Shown one piece after another: positions 8,875-16,805 of a stretch of DNA of 64,000 bases. The notes under the pieces are model-generated. The model was given only the letters and a program-made list of their open reading frames with translations. It was not told where the DNA came from and did not search any database. The stretch comes from JBKPNJ01 sp963695705. Its GTDB lineage: Bacteria; Actinomycetota; Actinomycetes; Propionibacteriales; Nocardioidaceae. The translations under genes and the position numbers were made by a program. The stretch spans positions 45,336-109,335 of the forward strand of contig CAVOHB010000014.1 in assembly GCA_963695705.1 (NCBI GenBank), written 5' to 3'. The first letter of the stretch is position 1, and each line of letters starts with the position of its first letter.

Positions 8875-9894
8875 TCAGCGCCAGCCGAGCTCCGGCGCGA
8901 GGTGGCGCAGCACACTGTCGAGCAGGTGCGCGTTGTAGTCGACACCGAGCTGGTTCGGAATCGTGAGAAGTAACGTGTCCGCGGCTGCGATCGCCTCGTC
9001 CTCGGCGAGAGACTTCACCAGCTGCTCCGGCTCGCCCGCGTACGTCTTGCCGAAGCGGGCGGCGCCCTGGTCCAGGTAGCCGACCTGGTCCCGGCTGGCT
9101 GTCTCGTCACCGAAGTACGCACGGTCCAGGTCGGTGACGATCGGGAAGATGCTGCGGCTGACCGATACTCGGGGTTCGCGTTGATGGCCAGCGGCCTTCC
9201 ACGCGTCCCGGAACCGCTGGATCTGTTCGGCCTGGAGCTGGTGGAACGGCACCCCGGTGTCCTCGGTCAGCAAGGTCGAACTCATCAGGTTCATGCCCTG
9301 CTCCGCGGCCCACTCGGCGGTGCCGCGCGTTCCGGCGCCCCACCAGATCCGGTCGCGGAGCCCGGCCGAGTAAGGCTCTATCCGGAGCAGGCCGGGCGGG
9401 TTCGGAAACATCGGCCGCGGGCTGGGCTCGGCGAACCCCTCCCCCTTGATCACCTCGAGGAACACTCGGGCGTGCTCACGGGCCATGGCCGCGTGGTCGG
9501 AGCCCTCCTCGGGCGCGTAGCCGAAGTAGCGGAAGCCGTCGGTCACCTGCTCCGGCGACCCCCGGCTGATGCCCAGCTGAAGTCTGCTACCGGAGATCAG
9601 GTCGGCGGCACCCGCGTCCTCGGCCAGGTAGAGCGGGTTCTCGTAGCGCATGTCGATGACGCCGGTCCCGATCTCGATCCGACTTGTCCTGGCCCCGACG
9701 GCGGCCAGCAGCGGGAAGGGAGACGCCAACTGGCGCGCGAAGTGGTGCACTCGGAAATACGCGCCATCGGCTCCGATTTCCTCGGCCACGACCCCGAGCT
9801 CGATCGACTGGAGGAGTGCGTCGGACGCCGACCGCGTCTGCGAAGCCGGCGACTGCGTCCAGTGGCCGAACGACAAGAACCCGATCTTCTTCAT
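8875..9894 (-). CDS. LLM class flavin-dependent oxidoreductase
   Basis: This luciferase-like monooxygenase family protein of 339 residues starts at ATG 9894 (MKKIGFLSFGHW). The much longer upstream open frame overlaps the NYN gene and is not coding. Recognisable parts are the first strand KIGFLSFGHW, GADGAYFRVHHFA, IEIGTGVIDMRYENPLYLAEDA and QLGISRGSPEQV, which are standard TIM-barrel elements of the family. LLM enzymes use FMN or F420; the sequence does not decide which. It lies 14 bp downstream of the NYN gene in the same direction and may be cotranscribed with it. Confidence 0.88.
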   Translation of the reverse strand: MKKIGFLSFGHWTQSPASQTRSASDALLQSIELGVVAEEIGADGAYFRVHHFARQLASPFPLLAAVGARTSRIEIGTGVIDMRYENPLYLAEDAGAADLISGSRLQLGISRGSPEQVTDGFRYFGYAPEEGSDHAAMAREHARVFLEVIKGEGFAEPSPRPMFPNPPGLLRIEPYSAGLRDRIWWGAGTRGTAEWAAEQGMNLMSSTLLTEDTGVPFHQLQAEQIQRFRDAWKAAGHQREPRVSVSRSIFPIVTDLDRAYFGDETASRDQVGYLDQGAARFGKTYAGEPEQLVKSLAEDEAIAAADTLLLTIPNQLGVDYNAHLLDSVLRHLAPELGWR

Positions 9895-9908
9895 GGCCGG
9901 TCCATCCC

Positions 9909-10289
9909 TCAGATCCGTTCGAGCAGCCAGGACGGGCCGGCGGTCCTCGCGCCGATTGCTTCGACCCGCGATCTCAGCTCGCGGTCGGCCGTCACCACGG
10001 TGACGTCCCGCCCGGGGCCTGCCCGCTCGTGTGCCGCCTCGACGATCCGCTCGTCCCCGGAGCCTGGTGCGTGAATGCAGCGCACGCGACCGTCCTGCCC
10101 GGCCGGTACGCCGGGCCTCGCCGCACCTTCGAGAACCAGAACGACCTCGGCGTACGGAAGTTCGGCCGCCGTCAGCCGTTTCGCCAGCCGGCGGGCGGCT
10201 CCCGCACGGTCGCGCCACCAGCCGTCAGGGCGACTGCCCACAACGTTCGCGGCGTCGACGATCAGCGACTGCGTTCGTGGCTCCGGCAC
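9909..10289 (-). CDS. NYN/PIN-like domain protein (predicted RNase fold)
   Basis: A 126-residue protein opening with SLIVDAANVVGSRPDGWWRD, the NYN-type strand with acidic Asp12 followed by Asn. It continues with VVLVLEGAAR, GSGDERIVEAA and VTVVTADRELRSRV, giving the further conserved acidic residues expected in a PIN/NYN metal site. NYN domains are typically ribonucleases; small actinobacterial members are sometimes misnamed NTP pyrophosphohydrolases. It is preceded by a small acidic gene only 3 bp upstream and followed by the LLM gene. Confidence 0.8.
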   Translation of the reverse strand: MPEPRTQSLIVDAANVVGSRPDGWWRDRAGAARRLAKRLTAAELPYAEVVLVLEGAARPGVPAGQDGRVRCIHAPGSGDERIVEAAHERAGPGRDVTVVTADRELRSRVEAIGARTAGPSWLLERI

Positions 10290-10292
10290 GGA

Positions 10293-10490
10293 TCAGTTCT
10301 CGCCGTCCTCGTCGTCGGCCCATCCTGGCACGTCTATCCGCTGCTCGGCGACGTCTGCCTCGTTGGCCTCCAGGGGCACGTCCGCCCGGGCGACGTCGCC
10401 GGTGAGTTCGTCGTCGTCCAGCGGGACCACGTCCTGATGCTGCGCTGCAACGTCGGCCGGGTCTGCGTATGGCTGCGGGTCGGTGGTCAT
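10293..10490 (-). CDS. Small acidic hypothetical protein, partner of the NYN gene
   Basis: A 65-residue, strongly acidic protein with a stretch PLDDDELTGDVARADVPLEA and a tail WADDEDGEN. I do not recognise the family. The start is set at ATG 10490, although an in-frame start at 10523 is possible. The 3-bp gap to the NYN gene makes translational coupling very likely. The acidic, unstructured composition would suit an inhibitor or an RNA-mimicking partner of a basic or RNA-binding protein, but that is inference. Confidence 0.6.
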   Translation of the reverse strand: MTTDPQPYADPADVAAQHQDVVPLDDDELTGDVARADVPLEANEADVAEQRIDVPGWADDEDGEN

Positions 10491-10595
10491 GCTCCATGGG
10501 TACCCCTCGGCCTCGATCCGCACAAGCCACAGCCGACCAAGAAGCGACGTCGCGGGACGGTTCTGTGGCCTCCGGCGAAGGGGAGGCGGACCTGC

Positions 10596-12446
10596 TCAGT
10601 GAGGAAGGCCGGCTCCCGAAGAGGTCGCCACCCGCAACAGCGAGGTCTCGAGCCCGCGCCATTCGAGAACGCGCAGCAGGTTGGAGTTCGTGCTCACCGC
10701 CGCCATCAGCGACGGAACGGCAGATTCGCCTCTGCGGTCGGTCAACACCGCGTCGAACTGCTCGCCGACGCCGCGGATGTCGGCATCCGCGGCAGCCTGG
10801 AGGAGTTCACTCGCGGTGCGAACCCCGTGCGCGGAGAGCCGCTCCCGGGAGGTCGGGGCGAGCTCGGGCTGCCCCGACTGGCGGAAGCGCCGGGCCCGCG
10901 ACCCGCGCGGTCGCGAGGACCGCGCCTGGTCCGCGCCGAGATGCGTCAGCAGAATCGCCTGGTCCACCCAGTCGATGATCCGATCGCCGGGGAAGCGCGT
11001 GCTGACGAGCAGGTCCACCAGATCTGCCGTGGCCATGTTCGGCACGTTCTCGATGTCCTCCTCCTCCAGCCGCGCCTCGTGCCACACGGTGAGACCGTCA
11101 AGCTCGCTGAGCGGCAGCCTCGACTCCATGCTCGGCAGCGCCTTGTGCGAGAGCTTGGCGAACACGCTCCGCACGATCTGCCAGGCGACCTTCGGGAAGA
11201 CACCGATCACGAACCCGGCTGTCAGCAGCTGCCAGTTCGAGGATCCCCAACCCGCCCCATCGGCGATCTCGACCACGACCCACGTACCGATGACGGCCAG
11301 TACGACGCGCAGCACGACAGCCACGTACGCGCTGCCGCGGAGGTCTCGCCGGACGTACCGTCGGAAGAGCATCTGCACCGAGAAGAAGTACGCGCCGAGA
11401 AACGCCATCGTCACCGGGGTCGGGTTCGGTACAAGCGCGTCGAGCCATTGCGGCTCGCTCGCGGGGACGCTTGTCTGGGTCGGCGGCAACGTCAGCAGCC
11501 AGCCCACAGCCAGCGTCACCAGTGTCATGTACACCGGCACGGCGGTGGTCGCCAGCGGCGGCGCGTTCGCGTTGCCGGAGAGTCGAGGACGAGTGGGCAG
11601 GTGCCCTTCGGCGACCGTGTCGTAGAAGCCCTCGGGTATCCGAACGAAGTTCGCCTCGAACTTCTGCAGGTAGCTGCTGATGCGTGTCCGCCTCGACTCC
11701 GCGGATTCCAGCTTGGTCGCCGACCGCTGTCGATCCAACAGGCCGAGCCGGTCCAGGTTGGTCACGAAGTCGTTGAGCAGGCTTTCGCGTTGAGCCACGA
11801 TGAAGAGCCACCACAACACCGTCGGCATGAAGATGACCAACGCAAGGAACACCGACCGGAAGGCGAGCAGCTGCCCTCTCTGAGGCAGCGCGATCACCGA
11901 CAGGAATACCACGCACACCAAGGGGAAGCCGAATGCCAGCACCAGTCCCGCCTTGGTCGGCGCGCCGGTCCGCTTGAGCCTTCGGCTGAGGCTCTTGATC
12001 CCCCGACGGCTCGGCCCGATCGCAACGGCGGTGACGATGATCGCTGCGACTGCCGCCATGACAGCGACGACGAAGACCGCATGGTCGGCGACGAACTGAC
12101 GGCTCGTGTCGTTCTCCAACAGGACCGCGACACCGACGCAGACCCAGAACAGCGTTCCCAGCACCACTGTCCATGGGGTCTCGTCGTCGGATGACGCCGA
12201 GTGTTTCGCTGCGGCGCCGGTCACCGGCTCCGCGGTCCGCTCCCCGTCGCCGGCGTCGGCGATCGCGTCATGCACGACGTCCACGAGCTGGCTGAGCGAC
12301 TGTGCGGCATCTCTGGCCGAGGCGATCGGACCCGTCGAGGATGGTTCGGGCCGACCGGCATCGGGAGCGCCGGGCTGACTCCGTGCGGGTTCCCCCGTCG
12401 CTGCCGGGGCGAGCTCTGCTGTCTGCTTGGACTCAGTCGATGCCAC
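10596..12446 (-). CDS. Large multi-pass membrane protein of unknown function
   Basis: A 616-residue protein. The first 90 residues are Ala/Pro/Ser-rich and probably disordered. About eight transmembrane helices follow in two groups: near 93-112, 123-143, 167-190 and 195-218, then near 303-325, 345-363, 375-395 and 402-420. The connecting segment (220-300) carries charged helices. The cytosolic C-terminus (about 430-616) includes DLVDLLVSTRFPGDRIIDWVDQAILLTHLG and a later stretch LSAHGVRTASELLQAAADADI that resembles a helix-hairpin-helix or DUF4332-like segment. No catalytic motif is seen. It stands alone, 105 bp from the small acidic gene. Confidence 0.75.
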   Translation of the reverse strand: MASTESKQTAELAPAATGEPARSQPGAPDAGRPEPSSTGPIASARDAAQSLSQLVDVVHDAIADAGDGERTAEPVTGAAAKHSASSDDETPWTVVLGTLFWVCVGVAVLLENDTSRQFVADHAVFVVAVMAAVAAIIVTAVAIGPSRRGIKSLSRRLKRTGAPTKAGLVLAFGFPLVCVVFLSVIALPQRGQLLAFRSVFLALVIFMPTVLWWLFIVAQRESLLNDFVTNLDRLGLLDRQRSATKLESAESRRTRISSYLQKFEANFVRIPEGFYDTVAEGHLPTRPRLSGNANAPPLATTAVPVYMTLVTLAVGWLLTLPPTQTSVPASEPQWLDALVPNPTPVTMAFLGAYFFSVQMLFRRYVRRDLRGSAYVAVVLRVVLAVIGTWVVVEIADGAGWGSSNWQLLTAGFVIGVFPKVAWQIVRSVFAKLSHKALPSMESRLPLSELDGLTVWHEARLEEEDIENVPNMATADLVDLLVSTRFPGDRIIDWVDQAILLTHLGADQARSSRPRGSRARRFRQSGQPELAPTSRERLSAHGVRTASELLQAAADADIRGVGEQFDAVLTDRRGESAVPSLMAAVSTNSNLLRVLEWRGLETSLLRVATSSGAGLPH

Positions 12447-12608
12447 TGCTCAGCCTCCCCGTTCGTGCGCCGCCGGGGCGGGCGCGTCGGTCGATCGATC
12501 GAACGTCGTCCGTGGACGATCGGCGCACGCGGAATCACCCAGTGTAAGGCTCCTTTCGTTGCCATGCACTGTCAAGCGTCGGCCGGATGCTCTGCGCGGG
12601 CAGGGTGG

Positions 12609-12637
12609 TTGACGCACGGTCGATGCGGGTTTACGTT
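12609..12637 (+). promoter_or_regulatory. Putative sigma-70 type promoter for the haem peroxidase
   Basis: A -35 box TTGACG (12609-12614) is separated by exactly 17 bp from a -10 box TACGTT (12632-12637). Transcription would start near 12644, about 100 bp before the peroxidase start codon. It lies in the roughly 300-bp gap between divergent genes. Confidence 0.5.
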
Positions 12638-12671
12638 CTGTTCGACGACCTTCGGTCCCAACGACCGATTT

Positions 12672-12687
12672 CCCTTGTATGCAAGGG
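12672..12687. promoter_or_regulatory. Inverted repeat in the peroxidase leader
   Basis: CCCTTG-TATG-CAAGGG is a perfect 6-bp inverted repeat with a 4-base loop, between the predicted promoter and the start codon. It could be an operator just downstream of the transcription start or a short mRNA hairpin. Confidence 0.4.
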
Positions 12688-12744
12688 CCGAGCTCCGAGG
12701 TCGCCCGGCAGACGCCCCACCGGGATCTCATGCAGGGGGATCAG

Positions 12745-14601
12745 ATGGCGCCATCACTGTTTCGTTCCGATCCGATCCGGAAGCTGTCCAGCTATCGGTC
12801 GAGCCTGCCATGGCGCGTGTTCGATGGAGCAGCGACCTGGGCCGACCGCAGGTACGGCTGGGACCGGCTGCCACTGCCGGCGAGCCTGATGGTGCTGATC
12901 GGGCTGCGCAACGAGCTTCGCCGCAACAACCTCCATGACACCGACACTCTGCCCACGGGCGACCTACCGCCACTGGGTCCACCTCCGGCGGACGTCAATC
13001 TGCGCCGGGCCGACGGCACCTACAACGACCTGGACTCCCCGCGGATGGGCATGGCGGGGGCCCGGTTCGGACGCAACATCCCCGTCGAGCGCATCGATGA
13101 CACGTCGGACGCCGCGATCCTGGACCCGAACCCGCGAGAGGTCAGCCGCCGGCTGCTCACCCGTACCGAGTTCCAACCGGCGCCGTCGATCAACGTGATC
13201 GTCTCTGCGTGGCTTCAGTTCATGATCAAGGACTGGTTCAGTCACGGCAGAGGCGACAAGGACCGTGCGTACCGCCTCCCGCTGTCCGTCGACGACGGCT
13301 GGCCGGCCGAAGAGATGCTTGTGCCCAGGACCGTCCCCGACCCGACCCGTCCGGCCGGCTCGGACGGTCCCCGGACCTTCGTCAACACGCTCACGCACTG
13401 GTGGGACCTGTCCTCGATCTACGGCACCACGGTGGAGGACCAACGACGCTTCCGTACCCAGGAGGGCGGTCGGCTCCGGATCGCGCCGGGCGCGGTGATC
13501 CCGCTACCGTCGGATGACCCGGCCAGGGATCCGACCCGCGAAACCGGGTTCTGGGTCGGGCTGGGCATGCTGGCGAGCCTGTTCGCGCACGAGCACAACG
13601 CGATCTGCGACCGGCTGCTCCGCGACCACCCCCAGTGGTCCGACGACGAGCTGTTCGAACACGCCCGGCTGGTGAACGCTGCCGTCGTCGCCAAGATCCA
13701 CACGGTGGAATGGACGCCGGCGGTGATCGCCCACCCGGCGACCAAGATCGCGATGCGCGCCAACTGGTTCGGCATCGCCGGCGAGCACATCCACCGCTGG
13801 TTCGGGCGAGTCAGCGGGAGTGAGGTGATCAGCGGCATCCCCGGTTCGAAGACCCAGCACTACGGGGTCCCGTACTCGCTGACCGAGGAGTTCGCGGCCG
13901 TCTACCGGATGCACCCGCTGCTCCCGGACACCTTCAGGCTCAAGTCCGCGGTGACCGGCGAGACCACGAAGGAGTACGAGTTCCCCGACCTCGCGGGACC
14001 CAACAGCCGCGCCGTGCTCGAGTCGAGCTCTTTGGGCGACCTGTTCTACTCCTTCGGCACCGAGTTTGCCGGAGCGGTCGTTCTGCGCAACTATCCGCGT
14101 GGGCTGCAGCAGTTCGTCCGGCCCGACAACGGCCAGCTGATGGACATCGGGGCGGTCGACATCCTGCGCATCCGCGAGGCGGGGGTGCCGCGCTACAACG
14201 AGTTCCGCCGTCTGCTCAGACTCAGGCCTGCCCGAGACTTCGACGAGCTGACGCGGGACAGCGGACTCGCCGCCGAGATGCGTGAGGTCTACGGCGGGGA
14301 CATCGAGAAGGTCGACCTCATGGTGGGAATGTTCGCCGAGAAGCGGCCGACCGGGTTCGGGTTCAGCGACACCGCCTTCCGCATCTTCATCCTGATGGCC
14401 AGCCGACGACTCAACAGCGACCGGTTCTTCACCCGCGACTACGACCCGCGTGTCTACACCGGGGCGGGCGCACAGTGGATCGATGATGCCACCATGAGCC
14501 GGGTGCTGCTCCGGCACTGCCCGTCGCTGGCGCCCTGGCTCGATGCACGCGCGAACGCGTTCGTCCCGTGGGCCGACGGCGGCAGGGGCTCCCCGAGTTG
14601 A
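12745..14601 (+). CDS. Animal-type haem peroxidase (cyclooxygenase / linoleate-dioxygenase-like)
   Basis: A 618-residue protein. ATG 12745 is preferred because GGGGGA lies five bases upstream; earlier in-frame ATGs (12679, 12730) lack such a site. The sequence follows bacterial peroxidase-cyclooxygenase superfamily members: THWWDLSSIYG, LASLFAHEHNAICDRL with the distal His region, LVNAAVVAKIHTVEWTPAVI, the long YGVPYSLTEEFAAVYRMHPLLPDTF proximal region with its His, and GVPRYNEFRRLL. Such enzymes oxidise unsaturated fatty acids or halides. No signal peptide is visible, so it is probably cytosolic. It faces a patatin phospholipase operon across one repeat element, which suggests lipid oxidation, by inference. 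Confidence 0.88.
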   Translation: MAPSLFRSDPIRKLSSYRSSLPWRVFDGAATWADRRYGWDRLPLPASLMVLIGLRNELRRNNLHDTDTLPTGDLPPLGPPPADVNLRRADGTYNDLDSPRMGMAGARFGRNIPVERIDDTSDAAILDPNPREVSRRLLTRTEFQPAPSINVIVSAWLQFMIKDWFSHGRGDKDRAYRLPLSVDDGWPAEEMLVPRTVPDPTRPAGSDGPRTFVNTLTHWWDLSSIYGTTVEDQRRFRTQEGGRLRIAPGAVIPLPSDDPARDPTRETGFWVGLGMLASLFAHEHNAICDRLLRDHPQWSDDELFEHARLVNAAVVAKIHTVEWTPAVIAHPATKIAMRANWFGIAGEHIHRWFGRVSGSEVISGIPGSKTQHYGVPYSLTEEFAAVYRMHPLLPDTFRLKSAVTGETTKEYEFPDLAGPNSRAVLESSSLGDLFYSFGTEFAGAVVLRNYPRGLQQFVRPDNGQLMDIGAVDILRIREAGVPRYNEFRRLLRLRPARDFDELTRDSGLAAEMREVYGGDIEKVDLMVGMFAEKRPTGFGFSDTAFRIFILMASRRLNSDRFFTRDYDPRVYTGAGAQWIDDATMSRVLLRHCPSLAPWLDARANAFVPWADGGRGSPS

Positions 14602-14637
14602 GGTCGCCCGTTGCTGCTCCTCCGGTACGCCCGGCAC

Positions 14638-15000
14638 GTTCGGATCGCGTGCACCAACTGTCGCTCGCGTGGGCTGCCGGGAATAGCGCAGTTGTTGGTC
14701 ACGGTTGAGCCAGTGACCATCTACCGCGCAAAAGTTCGGTGCGGTCATGCTGACGCACCACCCAGCGGAGGCCCACCGTGTCGCCTGCGGCAAGAAGTGT
14801 GCACTTGTTGCGGGTCAACCGGTGCGACAACTCTCATCGCCTGCACAAAACCTGCGGAGCACAGGACCGCAGTCGTCGGCCGCGGACGCGACCAATCGCG
14901 GCGGCGAGCCCTTCCCGGAACCCGAGCCTACCGGCGTGCCACGTTGTCGGATCGCGTGCAACAAGTGTCGGATCGCGTGAAATAAGTGTCGGATCGCGGG
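14638..15000 (+). repeat. Dispersed palindromic element, copy A
   Basis: The core begins at CTGCCGGGAAT (14674) and contains GCAGTTGTTGGTCACGGTTG, followed by a region with AAGAAGTGTGCACTTGTTGC. It ends in three tandem 21-bp units starting TGTCGGATCGCGTG at 14945, 14966 and 14987. Two degenerate units in the same orientation precede the core (14639 and 14660). The core aligns nearly end to end with the reverse complement of copy C at 57.5 kb. It fills the gap between two convergent genes. No coding capacity is evident; it may be a non-autonomous mobile element. Confidence 0.75.
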
Positions 15001-15015
15001 GAGGGGTGGCGCGGG

Positions 15016-16233
15016 CTACTTGCGGCACATGCGCGCCATCGCCAGATCGATGGCGCCGTTGGTCGTGTCAAGCAGCCGGAAGAGCCGGATGGGCGATGAC
15101 CCCGAGCCGGGAATGACGGCCGCGATGGACCCCAACGGCGCGCCGGACTCCAACCGCCCACCGGTGATGTGGACGCCCAGCCCGGAGTCGGGTTTCCTGT
15201 CGGCCCGGTTCGTCGTGGTCGCCTGACGAGCCTCCCGTACCGCTTCCAGGGCGAGCAGGTGGGGGAAGTGGTAGCTGCCACCGCCGACCTGGGACGAGAT
15301 CAGAGTGGTGGGAGCCGCGACCCGTTCCAGCAGCTCGATGTTCACACCGTGCTTCGAACCGTGATGCGACACCTTGAGCAGGTCGGCCTTGAGGTAGTCC
15401 GTCCGGGAGGCCGCTCGCAGCTCGCGGGCCAGGATGGGGTTGTACTCCTGTTGCAGATTGGGAAAGTCCACGGTCGCCTGCGCCCAGGAGGTGAACTGCG
15501 CATCGGCCCCGAGCAGCAGACGGTGGGTCTTGCTCTTGACCATCCGCCGGTTGATGCGGTTCTTGTTGTCCGGATCCGGCTCGGTCAGCACCTTGGTCGC
15601 GGGGTACTCGATCATCAGCGTGATCGATGCGTCGTTGACGTTGACACCGTAGGTGTCGAAGCGGTTTCGAAGACCGACGCCCGGCCCGACCACGGTCACG
15701 CCGACCGCATCCAGGAGGAGGCTGGTCCCGGATGTGGGTTGTAGCCACCTGACGTCCTTGCGGCCCTCCATCTGCCGCATCAGGTTGTGGAAGGCGGGGC
15801 TCGGGTAGAAGTACCCCGGCTCCCAGAACTGGTCGATGAACTCCTCGGGGCCGGCGTACTGGGCGACGAGGTCGGCCATCCCGCCGATGTGGTCGTTGTG
15901 CGGATGGGTCGCCACCAGCAGGCGAAGCTGTCCCACCGTTCCCGGAGGCTCGATCAAACCCTCTGCGTGCAAGGCGTCGAGCAGGCGCGGCAGCTTGCTG
16001 CGGGTGGCCACATCGACGATCACGAGTCGCCGATGCCCGTGGGCGTCGGTCGGCAGCACCAGCAGCTGCGTGTCCCCGTCACCGACATTGACCAGGAAGT
16101 AGACCAATGCCGCCGGGTCGGCCTTGATGGCGTCCACGAGGCTGCCAGGGGCGGCACCGGCAGGAGCGAGCGTGTTCTCCGGGACCGGCTCGACGACCGG
16201 CACGTCCAGGAGCCGTGGGGCGGTTGGGTTCAT
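15016..16233 (-). CDS. ComEC/Rec2-like metallo-beta-lactamase fold hydrolase
   Basis: A 405-residue protein with the metal motif THPHNDHIGG (about residues 109-118), an LLLGAD strand and KVSHHGSKHG near residue 300, the pattern of ComEC-type MBL hydrolases. These lack the DNA-uptake membrane part when free-standing. The N-terminal strand LVYFLVNVGDGDTQLLVLP is the usual MBL opening. Members include nucleases and phosphodiesterases; the substrate here is unknown. The start overlaps the end of the upstream unknown gene by 4 bp (ATGA), giving an operon patatin - unknown - MBL. A signal sequence is not seen. Confidence 0.85.
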   Translation of the reverse strand: MNPTAPRLLDVPVVEPVPENTLAPAGAAPGSLVDAIKADPAALVYFLVNVGDGDTQLLVLPTDAHGHRRLVIVDVATRSKLPRLLDALHAEGLIEPPGTVGQLRLLVATHPHNDHIGGMADLVAQYAGPEEFIDQFWEPGYFYPSPAFHNLMRQMEGRKDVRWLQPTSGTSLLLDAVGVTVVGPGVGLRNRFDTYGVNVNDASITLMIEYPATKVLTEPDPDNKNRINRRMVKSKTHRLLLGADAQFTSWAQATVDFPNLQQEYNPILARELRAASRTDYLKADLLKVSHHGSKHGVNIELLERVAAPTTLISSQVGGGSYHFPHLLALEAVREARQATTTNRADRKPDSGLGVHITGGRLESGAPLGSIAAVIPGSGSSPIRLFRLLDTTNGAIDLAMARMCRK

Positions 16234-16805
16234 GGGCGTCGTCTCCCTCGCGACGACTGCGGCGGCGACAGCTTGAGCGCCTTCGCCCTCAGACGGGTGC
16301 GGTGCTGCCGGGCTTCGCCGAGCAGGCGGTGGTCCAGGTCGGATGAGCGACGCGGCGCGCGCACCGTGGCGACGGCCCCCAGGTACGCCAGCTTGGCCGC
16401 CTCACGCGCATCGGCGGAGATGTCGTACACCGGGCCGTCGAACAGCGTGCGGACGTCGGGCACCGGCTGCTCGGCCGCCCAACCGGGTCCGAGCCTGGTC
16501 GCCGCATAGACATCACCCAGGCGCGGCAGGCGCTTCAGCCGACTCGGCTGATACAGCTGGTGACGGAGCTGATTGCGCCCCACGACGGCGGTCGACGGCT
16601 CGTGGACCTTGCCCCCACGCCAGTAGAGATGTCCTTGACGGTCGGCGTGCGGCCATGACCAGGACATGAGTACGACTTCCTCGTCAACGAGCTCCTCGAG
16701 CACGACATAGGCGAAGTCCTTCAACGCCTCCGGTTCGGCGGCCACGTGGTGCAACGCCTCCGGCCACCACACCACCGAAGCCCGGCCTACCACGGGACGC
16801 TCCAC
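16230..16805 (-). CDS. Unrecognised protein between the patatin and MBL genes
   Basis: I do not recognise this family. The open frame extends to 16874, but the first residues are low-complexity. GTG 16805, overlapping the patatin end by about 19 bp, gives a 191-residue protein and is the suggested start. Visible segments are VVWWPEALHHVAAEPEALKD, FAYVVLEELVDEEVVLMSWSW and GGKVHEPSTAVVGRNQLRHQ, followed by a basic C-terminus (LRAKALKLSPPQSSRGRRRP). It looks cytosolic, with no transmembrane helix. Overlap on both sides places it firmly in the patatin-MBL operon, so it probably works with those two hydrolases. Confidence 0.65.
   Translation of the reverse strand: MERPVVGRASVVWWPEALHHVAAEPEALKDFAYVVLEELVDEEVVLMSWSWPHADRQGHLYWRGGKVHEPSTAVVGRNQLRHQLYQPSRLKRLPRLGDVYAATRLGPGWAAEQPVPDVRTLFDGPVYDISADAREAAKLAYLGAVATVRAPRRSSDLDHRLLGEARQHRTRLRAKALKLSPPQSSRGRRRP

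Noticed and set aside
9684..12194. An 836-codon open frame on the plus strand opposite the LLM, NYN and membrane-protein genes
   Set aside because: It is the mirror of three real minus-strand genes, rich in Arg/Pro/Gly/His with no domain; typical of high-GC antisense frames.
13504..14793. A 429-codon minus-strand open frame opposite the peroxidase
   Set aside because: Composition and lack of motifs mark it as a shadow of the peroxidase gene.
14945..15000. Tandem 21-bp repeats considered as a CRISPR array
   Set aside because: Units are directly adjacent without spacers, number only two or three, and no cas genes are near.
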